Source: Paraburkholderia sp. IMGN_8
GTDB lineage: Bacteria > Pseudomonadota > Gammaproteobacteria > Burkholderiales > Burkholderiaceae
Direction of reading: 5' to 3'
Assembly (NCBI RefSeq): GCF_038050405.1
Contig: NZ_CP150901.1
Location: 248,001-312,000, forward strand
DNA length: 64,000 bases
Shown: positions 25,924 to 34,415 of the stretch, one piece after another
How the letters are laid out: every line of letters starts with the position of its first letter
How positions within the stretch are numbered: the first letter of the stretch is position 1
Position numbers and translations under genes: made by a program
Notes under the pieces: model-generated
Database searches by the model: none
The model's input: the letters and a program-made list of their open reading frames with translations, nothing else
What the model was told of the DNA's origin: nothing

Positions 25924-27165
25924 ATGATATTTGACTCGATCCACGCGCCGCACCTCACGCGGCGCATCGTGCTCGCGGCCGCGCTGGTCGCGCCGCTGTT
26001 TGGCGCGGCCGTTGCGCAGCCAGCGAAGAACGACGCGTCAGCTGCGTCTGCATCCCGACACGCGGCTGATCGTCAGGCTGTCGATCGCAGCATCGGCCAC
26101 CTCGAACAGGTGTTCTCATTTACCGGTGCGATGCCAACCGGTGTCGCGATCGACCCGCACACGCACCGAATCTTCGTCAACTTTCCGCGTTGGGGCGACA
26201 AGAACGTGCCCTATACAGTCGGCGAAATTGTCGGTGACAAGGTTGTTCCGTACCCGGACGCGCAAATGAATCGCGCGACGACGGATGTGCCGGCAGCCCA
26301 TTTCATCAGCGTGCAGAGCGTTGTTGCGGATGGACGCGGCAGGCTATGGGTACTCGATCCCGCAGTCCTCGATCCGACCACGCCGAGTTCCGCGGCGCCG
26401 GTTCCGGGTGGAGCGAAGCTCGTCGCGATCGACCTGAAGACCAATCAGGTCGCGCGGACCTACGTGCTGCCTTCCGACGCCGTTCTGCCGACGACATATC
26501 TGAACGACGTGCGCTTCGACTTCCGAGCAGGCAAGAGCGGATTTGCGTACATCACGGATTCGGCGGCGGGCAGCGAGCCGGGCAGCATCATCGTCATCGA
26601 TCTCGCGAGCGGCGACGCATGGCGGAGACTGTCTGGTCATCCGTCGGTGCAACCCGATCCGTCGTTCGTACCGATCGTAGAGGGCGAGCAACTGATGATT
26701 CGCGCGTCCGGCAAGCCTCCCGTGCCGTTCCGCGTTGCATCCGACGGAATCACATTGTCCGCCGATGGCACGACTTTGTATTATGGGCCGCTGACGAGCC
26801 GGAATCTATATGCAGTACCGACTAACCTATTGAGCGACAGGTCAGTGTCCGACGAGAAGGTTGCAGCAGCCGTCGTCGATCTCGGTGACAAAGGCGCGTC
26901 GGACGGACTTGAGACCGACGATCGCGGGCGTATCTATGCGACCGATTATGAACACAACGCAATCAGAAGGCTCGACAACGGCCGCTGGACCACGATCGCA
27001 CACGACGCGCGGATGCTGTGGCCCGATTCGATGTCGATCGCACCCGGCTATTTGTACTTCACCGCGAACCAGATCGACCGGCTACCGCTGTTCCACGAAG
27101 GCCACGACGGTCGCGTGAAGCCATACGCACTCTTTCGCGTGAAGATCGACGCGGGGCCACGCTGA
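25924..27165 (+). CDS. secreted yellow/MRJP-family (gluconolactonase-like) protein
   Basis: A 413-residue exported protein. The signal peptide is about residues 1-36 (TRRIVLAAALVAPLFGAAVA, cut after AQ). The mature part is a six-bladed propeller of the major royal jelly/yellow family, related in fold to SMP-30 lactonases: MPTGVAIDPHTHRIFVNFPRWG, GRLWVLDPAVLDP, TYLNDVRFDF, ADGTTLYYGPLTSRNLY and GASDGLETDDRGRIY. The ATG at 25924 gives the best signal peptide, with AAGGAGAA 11 bases upstream. A periplasmic sugar-lactone hydrolase feeding the neighbouring transporters is plausible but unproven. Confidence 0.85.
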   Translation: MIFDSIHAPHLTRRIVLAAALVAPLFGAAVAQPAKNDASAASASRHAADRQAVDRSIGHLEQVFSFTGAMPTGVAIDPHTHRIFVNFPRWGDKNVPYTVGEIVGDKVVPYPDAQMNRATTDVPAAHFISVQSVVADGRGRLWVLDPAVLDPTTPSSAAPVPGGAKLVAIDLKTNQVARTYVLPSDAVLPTTYLNDVRFDFRAGKSGFAYITDSAAGSEPGSIIVIDLASGDAWRRLSGHPSVQPDPSFVPIVEGEQLMIRASGKPPVPFRVASDGITLSADGTTLYYGPLTSRNLYAVPTNLLSDRSVSDEKVAAAVVDLGDKGASDGLETDDRGRIYATDYEHNAIRRLDNGRWTTIAHDARMLWPDSMSIAPGYLYFTANQIDRLPLFHEGHDGRVKPYALFRVKIDAGPR

Positions 27166-27253
27166 CTCGGTCACTGTCAATCGCCGCTGCCCGCGCTGTA
27201 CCCCGGCGCGCACGAAACTCGAGCACTGCAACGAAGTGTGAAGCAAGGATCAT

Positions 27254-27760
27254 CTAAAACATCGTGTTGCCATTAGCTGACGTAGAGGGGACGGGCTCGA
27301 CTACATCCCAATGTTCAGCAATCTTCCCATCTCGAATACGGTAAATGTCCATTGTTGCTTGGCCAAGCTGACCTGGAGCCGGGATCTGGTGAGTATGCAC
27401 CCAAACAAGGTCTCCTTCAGCGGCCAAATGGTCGATTTCCGAAACGGATTGCGGCGACTGAGAAAAGTATGTTTGGAAAAATTTTTTAAGGGCTTCTCGG
27501 CCCGTCGCTAAATTCGGATTATGTTGAATGTAGTCCTCTCGCACGACCTCGTCAGCGTAATTGATGTTATGTTGATTGAAGAATTCATAGTAAAACCGCA
27601 GTATTAGAGCTCGGTTTCGCGCCTCTGTTGTCACTACGGCAGCATCATTGATTGATCCTCCTTGAGCCCAAACCGGCGGTGTCGCCATAAGAGCAATCAG
27701 TAACCCAGTGCTTGCCCCGAGCTGGCGAGCGAACGTCTTGATCATCATGTGAACCCTCAT
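27254..27760 (-). CDS. secreted SnoaL-like (NTF2-fold) protein
   Basis: A 168-residue protein with a signal peptide (TGLLIALMATPPVWA, cut before QGG) and a SnoaL-like polyketide-cyclase/NTF2 domain: ILRFYYEFFNQHNINYADEV, YIQHNPNLATGREALKKFF, HTHQ, and GKIAEHWDVVEPVP. The C-terminal ANGNTMF is a conserved tail in this subgroup. Start is 27760, or one of the ATGs at residues 5 and 6. It converges on the MRJP-type gene and lies behind a second copy of the LysR-type promoter. Confidence 0.85.
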   Translation of the reverse strand: MRVHMMIKTFARQLGASTGLLIALMATPPVWAQGGSINDAAVVTTEARNRALILRFYYEFFNQHNINYADEVVREDYIQHNPNLATGREALKKFFQTYFSQSPQSVSEIDHLAAEGDLVWVHTHQIPAPGQLGQATMDIYRIRDGKIAEHWDVVEPVPSTSANGNTMF

Positions 27761-28271
27761 AAAGTAAATGAAACGGTACGCAACGAGAGAAGCGTCGGCC
27801 GGTGTGAAGTGGGAGAGTAGCCGAGTGCGCAGGGTCGCCGCAAATCACTCTTTCAGTGCCGCGCATAACCGATAGGTTATCGACGACAACATCGACCGGC
27901 ACCGTCGCGAGATCGCGCGTGGCCGGCGATGTTGTGATCGGACATTCGCGTGAAATGGATGTACGGGAACGCCGGATAGAGCTGATGGCCGTCGCGCGCG
28001 GCCCCGCGGCGCGGAGCGCGGGCGAACGCATCCTGCGACCAATGACCGCCGCTCGGCCGCAGGCGCTCGCATTGGTGCGGGTAGCCTTGCGGCTCTAGCG
28101 GCCTCGAGTGTCGTATAGGTTGAAAATCGTATGAGCCTTGGCCAGATAGGCGGCGGTTCATGAGGTCTCCGTCTTCTCCGATGCCAAGGTTGCTTTGGTT
28201 GCGGTATCTTGAGGCTGCTTACGGAAAAGCCCCCGCATGCGGTATCCGTCTACACAACGGAGCAATCGGCC
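27761..28271. other. intergenic region carrying the second LysR-type promoter
   Basis: About 510 bases between divergent genes. Positions 27800-27880 hold the promoter copy described separately. The part from 27881 to 28271 contains no convincing gene and does not encode a LysR protein by eye. Confidence 0.5.
27800..27880 (-). promoter_or_regulatory. LysR-type operator and promoter, copy B
   Basis: Read on the minus strand: the dyad ATAACC-N4-GGTTAT (27880-27865), then GAAAGAGTG, -35-like TTGCGG (27843-27838), an 18-base spacer and -10-like TACTCT (27819-27814). It matches copy A at 19251-19335 at roughly three quarters of positions. It points into the SnoaL-like gene, whose start is about 50 bases beyond the -10. 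Confidence 0.65.
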
Positions 28272-28799
28272 ATGACAAGCTGCGCAGTACGAGCCGTCCC
28301 ACTCCCCCGGGAAAGCGAACTCGCCGGCCTCTTTAACGGCGCGCATCTCGCGGACGCATTTGCAATCACTCTGTCCGCGGGCGCACCGCTCGACATTGAT
28401 TTGCTGGCGCGCGCCTTTCTCGGTGATCCTTCGCCGTGGTTTCGCGCGCTGCTGGCATGCCGCGATGCCTTGGTGACACCATTTGGCGTCAAGACATCGG
28501 CGCGACTACGCAGTGAGCTGCGCGCCAGGTCCGCACCACACATCGATTTTTTCCCCATCATCTCTCGCGAAGGCCACGAATTGGTGATCGGCGAGGATGA
28601 CCGCCATCTCGACTTCAGGACATCGGTGCTACTGCGCGGCGCGGCGGTGGACGGGAAACACGAAGTCGTCGCAACTACGGTCGTGCGCTGTCACAATTCC
28701 TTTGGCCATCTTTACTTGTTTCTGATCGCACCGTTTCACCGGCTCGTCGTGCGCTCAAATCTGGCAAGGGCGGCGGCGAAGGGGTGGCGGCACACCTAA
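28272..28799 (+). CDS. DUF2867-family protein
   Basis: A 175-residue protein of the DUF2867 family ([58 protein letters not shown]). The family has a START/SRPBCC-like look and is often found next to oxidoreductases, but no reaction is established. The start at ATG 28272 fits; the frame is open 21 codons upstream without better homology. Confidence 0.8.
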   Translation: MTSCAVRAVPLPRESELAGLFNGAHLADAFAITLSAGAPLDIDLLARAFLGDPSPWFRALLACRDALVTPFGVKTSARLRSELRARSAPHIDFFPIISREGHELVIGEDDRHLDFRTSVLLRGAAVDGKHEVVATTVVRCHNSFGHLYLFLIAPFHRLVVRSNLARAAAKGWRHT

Positions 28800-28972
28800 T
28801 CTGCGCTGAACGGCCGGTTCCGAGGGGACAAAGGTCAGTCAACCGTCGTCGCAACCGGCCGCATTCCAGGTAATCGCATTACTACAATTCAGATTTTTCA
28901 CGCCTTCATTGATTGCATAGCTTCATTGTATACAGTGAAATATAACGCAATGGAGCAAGCGCAAGTGCGTCA

Positions 28973-29632
28973 TCAGACCAGCAGGTCCTCGTAGAACGAA
29001 CCGAACGGCCGGGTCGGGTGCGCGAGCTGAATCTCAAGGATCCAGAGGCCGGCGTCGGGACACTCCGCAAAATCGCCCAGATTGCCCGCTTTGTAGATGG
29101 CGTGCGGGAAATCGCTGACGCGGTGCCCTTTGATGTCCAGATTCAGACGCCAACCGAGCGCCTTCGCACGCTGCGCTGCGAAGTCATAGAGCGCTTTGCC
29201 GCCGGCGCGGGTCGACCGCCAGTGCTGCTCCACTTCGTCGAACACAGTCTTCGCGGCATCCGCGCAGGCTTTCATCTCCGCATCGTTGCCGACCACGAAG
29301 GTCGCGCCAGCATCGCCCTCGTGCTGATCCCACACTACCCCAAGGTCGACGAAGAAAATATCGTTCTGCTTGAGCCGCGGGTCGCCCTCCGATCGCTCCT
29401 TGAAGGTCTTCAGCGTGTTCTCGCCGAAGCGCACCAGTACGGGATGCCAGATCCGATCCATGCCCATTTCGTTCAGCACGTCCTTGCATAAAGCGGTCAC
29501 CTCCGACTCGAGCATGCCGGGCTGGACCCGCTGCGCCAGTCGGTCCACCACTTCCCAGGTTTTGCCCTGGGCATATTTCATCGACTCGAGCACGTATTTG
29601 CTTCCGACCGCCTGCTTCGCCGCTGCTTCCAT
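28973..29632 (-). CDS. M24-family metallopeptidase (Xaa-Pro peptidase-like)
   Basis: A 219-residue pita-bread-fold protein of the M24 / creatinase-aminopeptidase P family, without the N-terminal domain of full aminopeptidase P. Metal-site residues are visible: DLGVVWDQHEGDAGATFVVG (two Asp), IKGHRVSDFPH (His) and WILEIQLAHP (Glu). The spacing of the final Glu is shortened, so activity is uncertain. It is divergent from the damaged formate dehydrogenase gene. Cellular role unknown. Confidence 0.8.
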   Translation of the reverse strand: MEAAAKQAVGSKYVLESMKYAQGKTWEVVDRLAQRVQPGMLESEVTALCKDVLNEMGMDRIWHPVLVRFGENTLKTFKERSEGDPRLKQNDIFFVDLGVVWDQHEGDAGATFVVGNDAEMKACADAAKTVFDEVEQHWRSTRAGGKALYDFAAQRAKALGWRLNLDIKGHRVSDFPHAIYKAGNLGDFAECPDAGLWILEIQLAHPTRPFGSFYEDLLV

Positions 29633-29725
29633 CTATTCCCTCCGGGTATATCCGTTCGAATATAACGATAGAACGCTCCAGTGTCCACGTCCTGCTCCGG
29701 TTGTATGTGCATCGGAGAGACGACA

Positions 29726-30803
29726 ATGCCGTGCGAAATGATTTGCGTAGATCCCGTCGGGACACACGCACTCGGGGCTGCGCAATTATCTCGAATCGAA
29801 CGATCACCAGTTGGTCGTGACTTCGAGTAAAGTCGGTGCCGACAGCGTGCTCGACCGGGAACTGCACGACGCTGAAATCGTCATTTCGCAACCGTTCTGG
29901 CCGGCCTATATGACCGCCGAACGCATCGCGAAGGCACCCAAGCTCAAAATGATCGTCACCGCCGGGATCGGTTCGGATCACACCGATCTGCAGGCGGCGA
30001 TGGATCGGGGCATCACGGTGGCCGAAGTCACCTATTGCAACAGCAATAGCGTGGCCGAACACGTCGTGATGACGACGCTTGCCTTGGTGCGCAACTATCT
30101 CCCGTCGTACGACTGGGTCATTAAAAGCGGCTGGAACATTGCCGATTGCGTTGAGCGTTCTTACGACCTCGAAGGGATGAACGTCGGCACCGTCGCTGCC
30201 GGCCGTATCGGTCTGCGCGTATTGCGACTGCTCAGGCCTTTCGACGTGAAGCTGCACTACCTGGATCGTCATCGCCTGCCGGAGTCGGTCGAGAAGGAGC
30301 TCAACCTTACCCATCACACCAGTCTGGAGAGCCTGACCAAAGTGTGCGACGTCGTGACACTGAACTGTCCGCTGCATCCCGAGACGGAGCACATGATCAA
30401 CACGCAGACGCTTGCAAATTTCAAGCGTGGCGCTTATCTGATCAATACGGCACGTGGCAAACTGTGCGACCGCGATGCAATCGCCGCAGCGCTGAAAAGT
30501 GGTCAGTTGGCTGGCTATGGCGGCGACGTGTGGTTCCCTCAGCCTGCGCCGGCCGACCATCCGTGGCGCAGCATGCCACACCATGGCATGACGCCCCACA
30601 TCTCCGGTACCAGCCTGTCGGCGCAGGCTCGCTATGCTGCCGGCACCCGCGAAATCCTCGAGTGCTTCTTCGAAGGCAGGCCAATCCGCAATGAATACCT
30701 GATCGTGCAAGGCGGCAAACTTGCCGGTGTCGGCGCGCACTCGTATAGCGCGGGCAACGCAACGAAGGGCTCGGAAGAAGCCGCGCGCTTCAAGACGAGC
30801 TGA
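29726..30803 (+). pseudogene. NAD-dependent formate dehydrogenase, N-terminally damaged
   Basis: From about 29775 onward the frame gives a highly typical NAD-dependent formate dehydrogenase of the D-2-hydroxyacid dehydrogenase family: GLRNYLESN, VISQPFWPAYMT, GSDHTDLQAAMDRG, TYCNSNSVAEHV, GTVAAGRIGLRVLRLL, LINTARGKLCDRD, PHISGTSLSAQARYAAGTRE. The catalytic Arg (TARGK) and His (TPHISG) are kept. About 50-60 residues expected at the N-terminus are missing: an in-frame stop lies at 29748-29750, and an ATG at 29726 is in another frame. A shorter protein from TTG 29811 (330 residues) could be made, but it would lack part of the catalytic domain. Confidence 0.75.
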
Positions 30804-30811
30804 CCCTGCAT

Positions 30812-31324
30812 ATGGCATCTCCGTCCGCCGCTACCTCGGGCGTCAACGGGGCCTCGACGCGGCGCGTCCGGACCGGCAGCATCATGCTCGCCGGCTTGGG
30901 CGCGTTCGCGGCCCTGGCTCTCGTCGGCATGCTGGCACAGAAAACCTCGCAACCGTGGATCCTCGGCTCGTTTGGGGCAACCTGCGTGCTGCTATTCGGA
31001 TTTCCGGTCAGCCCGTTTTCACAACCGCGCAACATCGTCGGAGGTCACGTTCTGACATCACTGGTCGGTTTGCTGTTTCTTCATCTATTCGGCCCGGGAT
31101 GTCTGCCAATGGCCGCCGCCGCTGCATGTGCAACGATGCTGATGATGATTACGCGCACCGTCCATCCGCCGGCCGGCAGCAATCCGGTCATCATCTTCGT
31201 GGCTCAGCCAAGCTGGTCTTTCTTGCTGTTGCCGACGCTCTTTGGGGCCGGCGCGCTGGTTTTGATCGGATGGCTCTACTGGAAAATACTTAAGCGAGGT
31301 TCGTGGCCAACGCCGCCGAAGTGA
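30812..31324 (+). CDS. HPP-family integral membrane protein
   Basis: A 170-residue membrane protein with four or five helices (IMLAGLGAFAALALVGML, LTSLVGLLFLHLFG, FLLLPTLFGAGALVLIGWLY) and the family's RTVHPPAGSNP motif near residues 115-125. Some HPP proteins are reported to transport nitrite; others are uncharacterised. It starts only nine bases after the formate dehydrogenase stop, so it is probably co-transcribed with it. Confidence 0.85.
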   Translation: MASPSAATSGVNGASTRRVRTGSIMLAGLGAFAALALVGMLAQKTSQPWILGSFGATCVLLFGFPVSPFSQPRNIVGGHVLTSLVGLLFLHLFGPGCLPMAAAAACATMLMMITRTVHPPAGSNPVIIFVAQPSWSFLLLPTLFGAGALVLIGWLYWKILKRGSWPTPPK

Positions 31325-31342
31325 CTCTGCGATTATGCGCGA

Positions 31343-31801
31343 TCAAATGTCGCGCGTGCGCGGAATGACAACTGCTTGGCCGTGCAATTTGCCTTCCGCG
31401 TCGAGAAGTTGCCACAGTGTTGCTTCCTCGATTATGAAGCGCTGGCCTGACTTGGTGACACGCACGCCCTTGTAGCCCGCCTCATAGCCGAGCCGCTGTA
31501 CACGTGCGAGGAACTGCTGTCGCTCCTCGCGATTCGGGGCTTCAGCTGAGAGCCGGGACGGCAGTCGGGTGATTTCATCCCAGCTATATTCAAAGCGGCG
31601 TTGCGCGGCCTTATTGCCATAAATAAAGAGCGGGTCGGGATCGGTGTTGTGCGCAAGTACTGCGAACGGTGCACTCTCATAGAGCCATTCGGTAGCTTCG
31701 ACCACGGGCATGGCCTGCGGCACTAGGGGGAGACCAAGCAGCCGGGTGTAACTATCGGTAAGAAGCTGGTAGAAAGCTGGATTGCGGTGGAGTGGGGTCA
31801 T
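31343..31801 (-). CDS. MEKHLA-domain protein (PAS-like)
   Basis: A 152-residue single-domain protein matching the MEKHLA family, a PAS-related fold: AFYQLLTDSYTRLLG, ESAPFAVLAHNTDPDPLFIYGNKAAQRRFEYSWDE, then GVRVTKSGQRFIIEEATLW. No output domain is present, so it may act as a stand-alone sensor or ligand-binding protein. It converges on the HPP gene. Confidence 0.85.
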   Translation of the reverse strand: MTPLHRNPAFYQLLTDSYTRLLGLPLVPQAMPVVEATEWLYESAPFAVLAHNTDPDPLFIYGNKAAQRRFEYSWDEITRLPSRLSAEAPNREERQQFLARVQRLGYEAGYKGVRVTKSGQRFIIEEATLWQLLDAEGKLHGQAVVIPRTRDI

Positions 31802-32366
31802 CTAAGGCATCTCTATGGATATCGTGGGCTCTATGCAAAGGCGGAGGCGTTCACGATACAGCATCTTCAGGCGAAGTCTTGCGTCCAGCGGTTGAATCCG
31901 CCGGGCGAAGCGGACACTCCGCTATCCGAGGTACGCAAGCGGCCAAGGACCGTTCTTGGCCGACCCGGTCCGACACAGATCTCGATCAATCGCCGATCGC
32001 GGCGATTATGTGAAGGGCATGAGTCGATCCTGAGCGGCCGGTCGCAGTCCGGCGAAGCAGCCGTTCAACACTCGGCGAGGGGTGTACCAGTTCGCTACTG
32101 GCTATGTTTCCGACGCGTGGGTCGTGTTCCGTCTTCAATGCCGGCCCTCTTGTATCGCATAGGTGAATGCAACTGTGTTGGTAAGAGCAAAGGCACTGTA
32201 CATGTCAAACGAAGGGCTTCACCTTCAGAATGATTAATAGATGTATTGAGCCTGGAAGCATGTTGACGCACGGCGGAGTCGCCACTAACAGGCGATAGCG
32301 CGCCTATCGATGCGGCCTGACGGCTATCTGACGAACCTCGTCGCCCACTCCGCTGAGGAAACTCTC
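31802..32366. other. intergenic region before the cupin gene
   Basis: About 560 bases of low coding quality. It contains GC-rich inverted stretches around 31920-32080 that look like intergenic-repeat material, but no element could be delimited. Confidence 0.45.
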
Positions 32367-32651
32367 ATGAATCGTCCGCAGGCAGTGCCAAAGCAGCAGG
32401 TATTGAATGAACGCGTGATCGTCACCGAGTGGCGATTTGCACCCGGTGCTGAGACCGGCTGGCATGTTCATGGGCATGACTATGTCGTGGTGCCGCAAAC
32501 GGACGGCCAACTTCTCCTTGAGACAGCGGAAGGCAACCGGGAGTCGCAACTGCGCGCCGGGCACAGTTACGCTGGCTTGAAGGGGGTGGAACACAACGTC
32601 GTCAACGCGACCGACCACGAGGTGGTATTTATCGAGGTGGAGATTCGCTGA
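32367..32651 (+). CDS. small cupin-domain protein
   Basis: A 94-residue single-cupin protein. Motif 1 is GAETGWHVHGHDYVVVPQTDG (two His and a Tyr in metal-ligand positions); motif 2 is GLKGVEHNVVNA. It starts at ATG 32367 after GAGGAAA. Likely a metal-dependent small-molecule enzyme or binder; substrate unknown. Confidence 0.8.
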   Translation: MNRPQAVPKQQVLNERVIVTEWRFAPGAETGWHVHGHDYVVVPQTDGQLLLETAEGNRESQLRAGHSYAGLKGVEHNVVNATDHEVVFIEVEIR

Positions 32652-32901
32652 GGCAGCTCATGAGAAGAAGCACAACCGAATGGCCGCTTCGAAGCGGCCC
32701 AGCCGACTGACCGCTTGTGACCGGTCACTGCCATACGCAGACGGCATGCACCGCCCGAATCCCGCAAGGTAGCGATCGGCGGCACGCGACCCGTTCCGGA
32801 CCCTCAGATTTGCCTAAGGCGGCCGTTCGCATGGTAACCAATCGGCACCAACGCGTCAGATGGCACCTCCTGAAACTACTCGGCCAGGCCTAACTGCAGA
32901 T

Positions 32902-34005
32902 TCAACCGTGATCCCGGCCCAACACCGCAATGACTTGCTGGATCGCTGCGGGGTCGAGAATGATGCCCGTATGACCGACTTTTGGCACGATGCTCACCGG
33001 GATGTCAGGCCGAACCCCGTGAACCAGGGGCGCAAATTTATCCGCATAGAAGAACTCATCATCGGCCCCTACGAGCAATTCCGTGGGTCTGGCGATGTGG
33101 CGCAGATCGTCAAGATAATGCGTATCCTGCGTGAAATTTTCGCTCAACCGGTAGGAATAGAGTGGCGTCATCATGTTCCCTGGCGCAGCAGGCACAGCGA
33201 AGGCGAGGACCGGCAGCGCCTCGAAACCATGAACACCAAGCCGATCCAGGGTGGTCAGCCCCACGTAGCGCGCCTTGAACGGTTTAGCAAAGCCTCCAAC
33301 GTCAGGCCGCACTGTTGTCGCATCACGTGCCAACATCGGTGATAACAGCACGTATCGTCCGAATAGCGCGCCATCCGGCCCACCTGCAAAGCGCAATGCC
33401 AGCCCGCCGCCGGCCGAATGCCCCAGCAGCGACAGGCTGGCGCTGGGCTGGGCCCGGTGCACGAAGCGCGCGAAGTCCGCCACATCGTCTTGAAGCTGGC
33501 CGTTGTAGGCGATGTCGCCATTGCCCCCTGAGGCGCCGTGGCCGCGCAGGTCTTGAACATAGACCGTGAATCCCGAAGCCTGAACCGCCTTGGCCAGCAC
33601 ATGAAGCATGAAGCTGCTGGCGGCCGCCCCGTGCAGCATCACCACAGCTTTGTTGCCGTGACCTGGATAAACGCGATAAGCAAGCGCGACCCCATCACGT
33701 GCCCGAAACGATTGGAGCGGTGGCAGATCGTGGAAATCGACCTTCTTGAACGGCGCGTCAGCGTCAGGCAACGGCTGTGGCAAAGACGAGGTTCCAAACG
33801 CAATGATCCCGGCCAGAGCGACGGCGGCCAAAAGAGCAGTGGTACCGATGAGGACGAGGAGTTTTGTCGCGATTCGGGATGGCGTCACGCTGGAAGCTTT
33901 CAAAGGATGGTTGAGAGTGGTGTGGTAATAGCAACGAGCCGGCGGGAAACTCTCAAAACGGAAAAATCGCGCGCTCAGCGAGATTGTCGCCGATTCATGT
34001 GGCAT
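32902..34005 (-). CDS. membrane-anchored alpha/beta hydrolase
   Basis: An alpha/beta hydrolase with an N-terminal membrane anchor (LLVLIGTTALLAAVALAGIIAFG) and a periplasm-facing catalytic domain. The oxyanion/HG motif is in MLHGAAASS, the nucleophile in LLGHSAGGG, the acid in LLVGADDEFFYA and the His in PKVGHTGI. The start is uncertain. The frame is open to 34122, but that part overlaps an intergenic repeat. I use ATG 34005; a GTG at 33888 (V-T-P-S-R, just before the anchor) is at least as likely and would give 328 residues. Resembles lysophospholipase/monoacylglycerol-lipase-type proteins; substrate unknown. Confidence 0.8.
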   Translation of the reverse strand: MPHESATISLSARFFRFESFPPARCYYHTTLNHPLKASSVTPSRIATKLLVLIGTTALLAAVALAGIIAFGTSSLPQPLPDADAPFKKVDFHDLPPLQSFRARDGVALAYRVYPGHGNKAVVMLHGAAASSFMLHVLAKAVQASGFTVYVQDLRGHGASGGNGDIAYNGQLQDDVADFARFVHRAQPSASLSLLGHSAGGGLALRFAGGPDGALFGRYVLLSPMLARDATTVRPDVGGFAKPFKARYVGLTTLDRLGVHGFEALPVLAFAVPAAPGNMMTPLYSYRLSENFTQDTHYLDDLRHIARPTELLVGADDEFFYADKFAPLVHGVRPDIPVSIVPKVGHTGIILDPAAIQQVIAVLGRDHG

Positions 34006-34019
34006 TGTCGGATGTCCGA

Positions 34020-34063
34020 AAATGGGCGAACCCGGGAGTTCGATGAAGGACCGAGTTCGACCC
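34020..34063 (+). repeat. dispersed repeat R2, copy 1
   Basis: Contains GTTCGATGAAGGACCGAGTT and flanking sequence matching 46431-46474 (GTTCGATGAAAGACCGAGTT) at about 80 percent. Intergenic, same orientation in both. Confidence 0.5.
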
Positions 34064-34415
34064 ACTGCCGCCGTTCGGTACGTCGCAGTCGCAACGGCTG
34101 CTTCAAAACCTACTGCGGCCATAGAAGCGGTCGAATCTCAAGACGAGTTATTGGCCGTTCGCGGTCACTTGCGCGACCGGTGGGCCAAAATGATTGGCGC
34201 GCCCCAAGGAAGTCCGGTGCGAAGAACAGCTTATGCTTGAGCGGCTTATTGGCTTATTCGACCAGGCTTCGCAGCACTGTCCGAGCAGGACGAGTCGACT
34301 ATTGAGCGGCGGATGTCTGCGCCGGGGGGGCCAGGTGATTTGTGGTTCCGAGCTTTCGGTGAATTGACGACCTGCTTGCGACCGAAACCTTCGAAGGCGC
34401 CAAGGCACAGCGCGC

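Noticed and set aside
29184..30818. 544-codon minus-strand frame
   Set aside because: Opposes the formate dehydrogenase homology and shares sequence with the M24 gene in another frame; no protein-like composition of its own.
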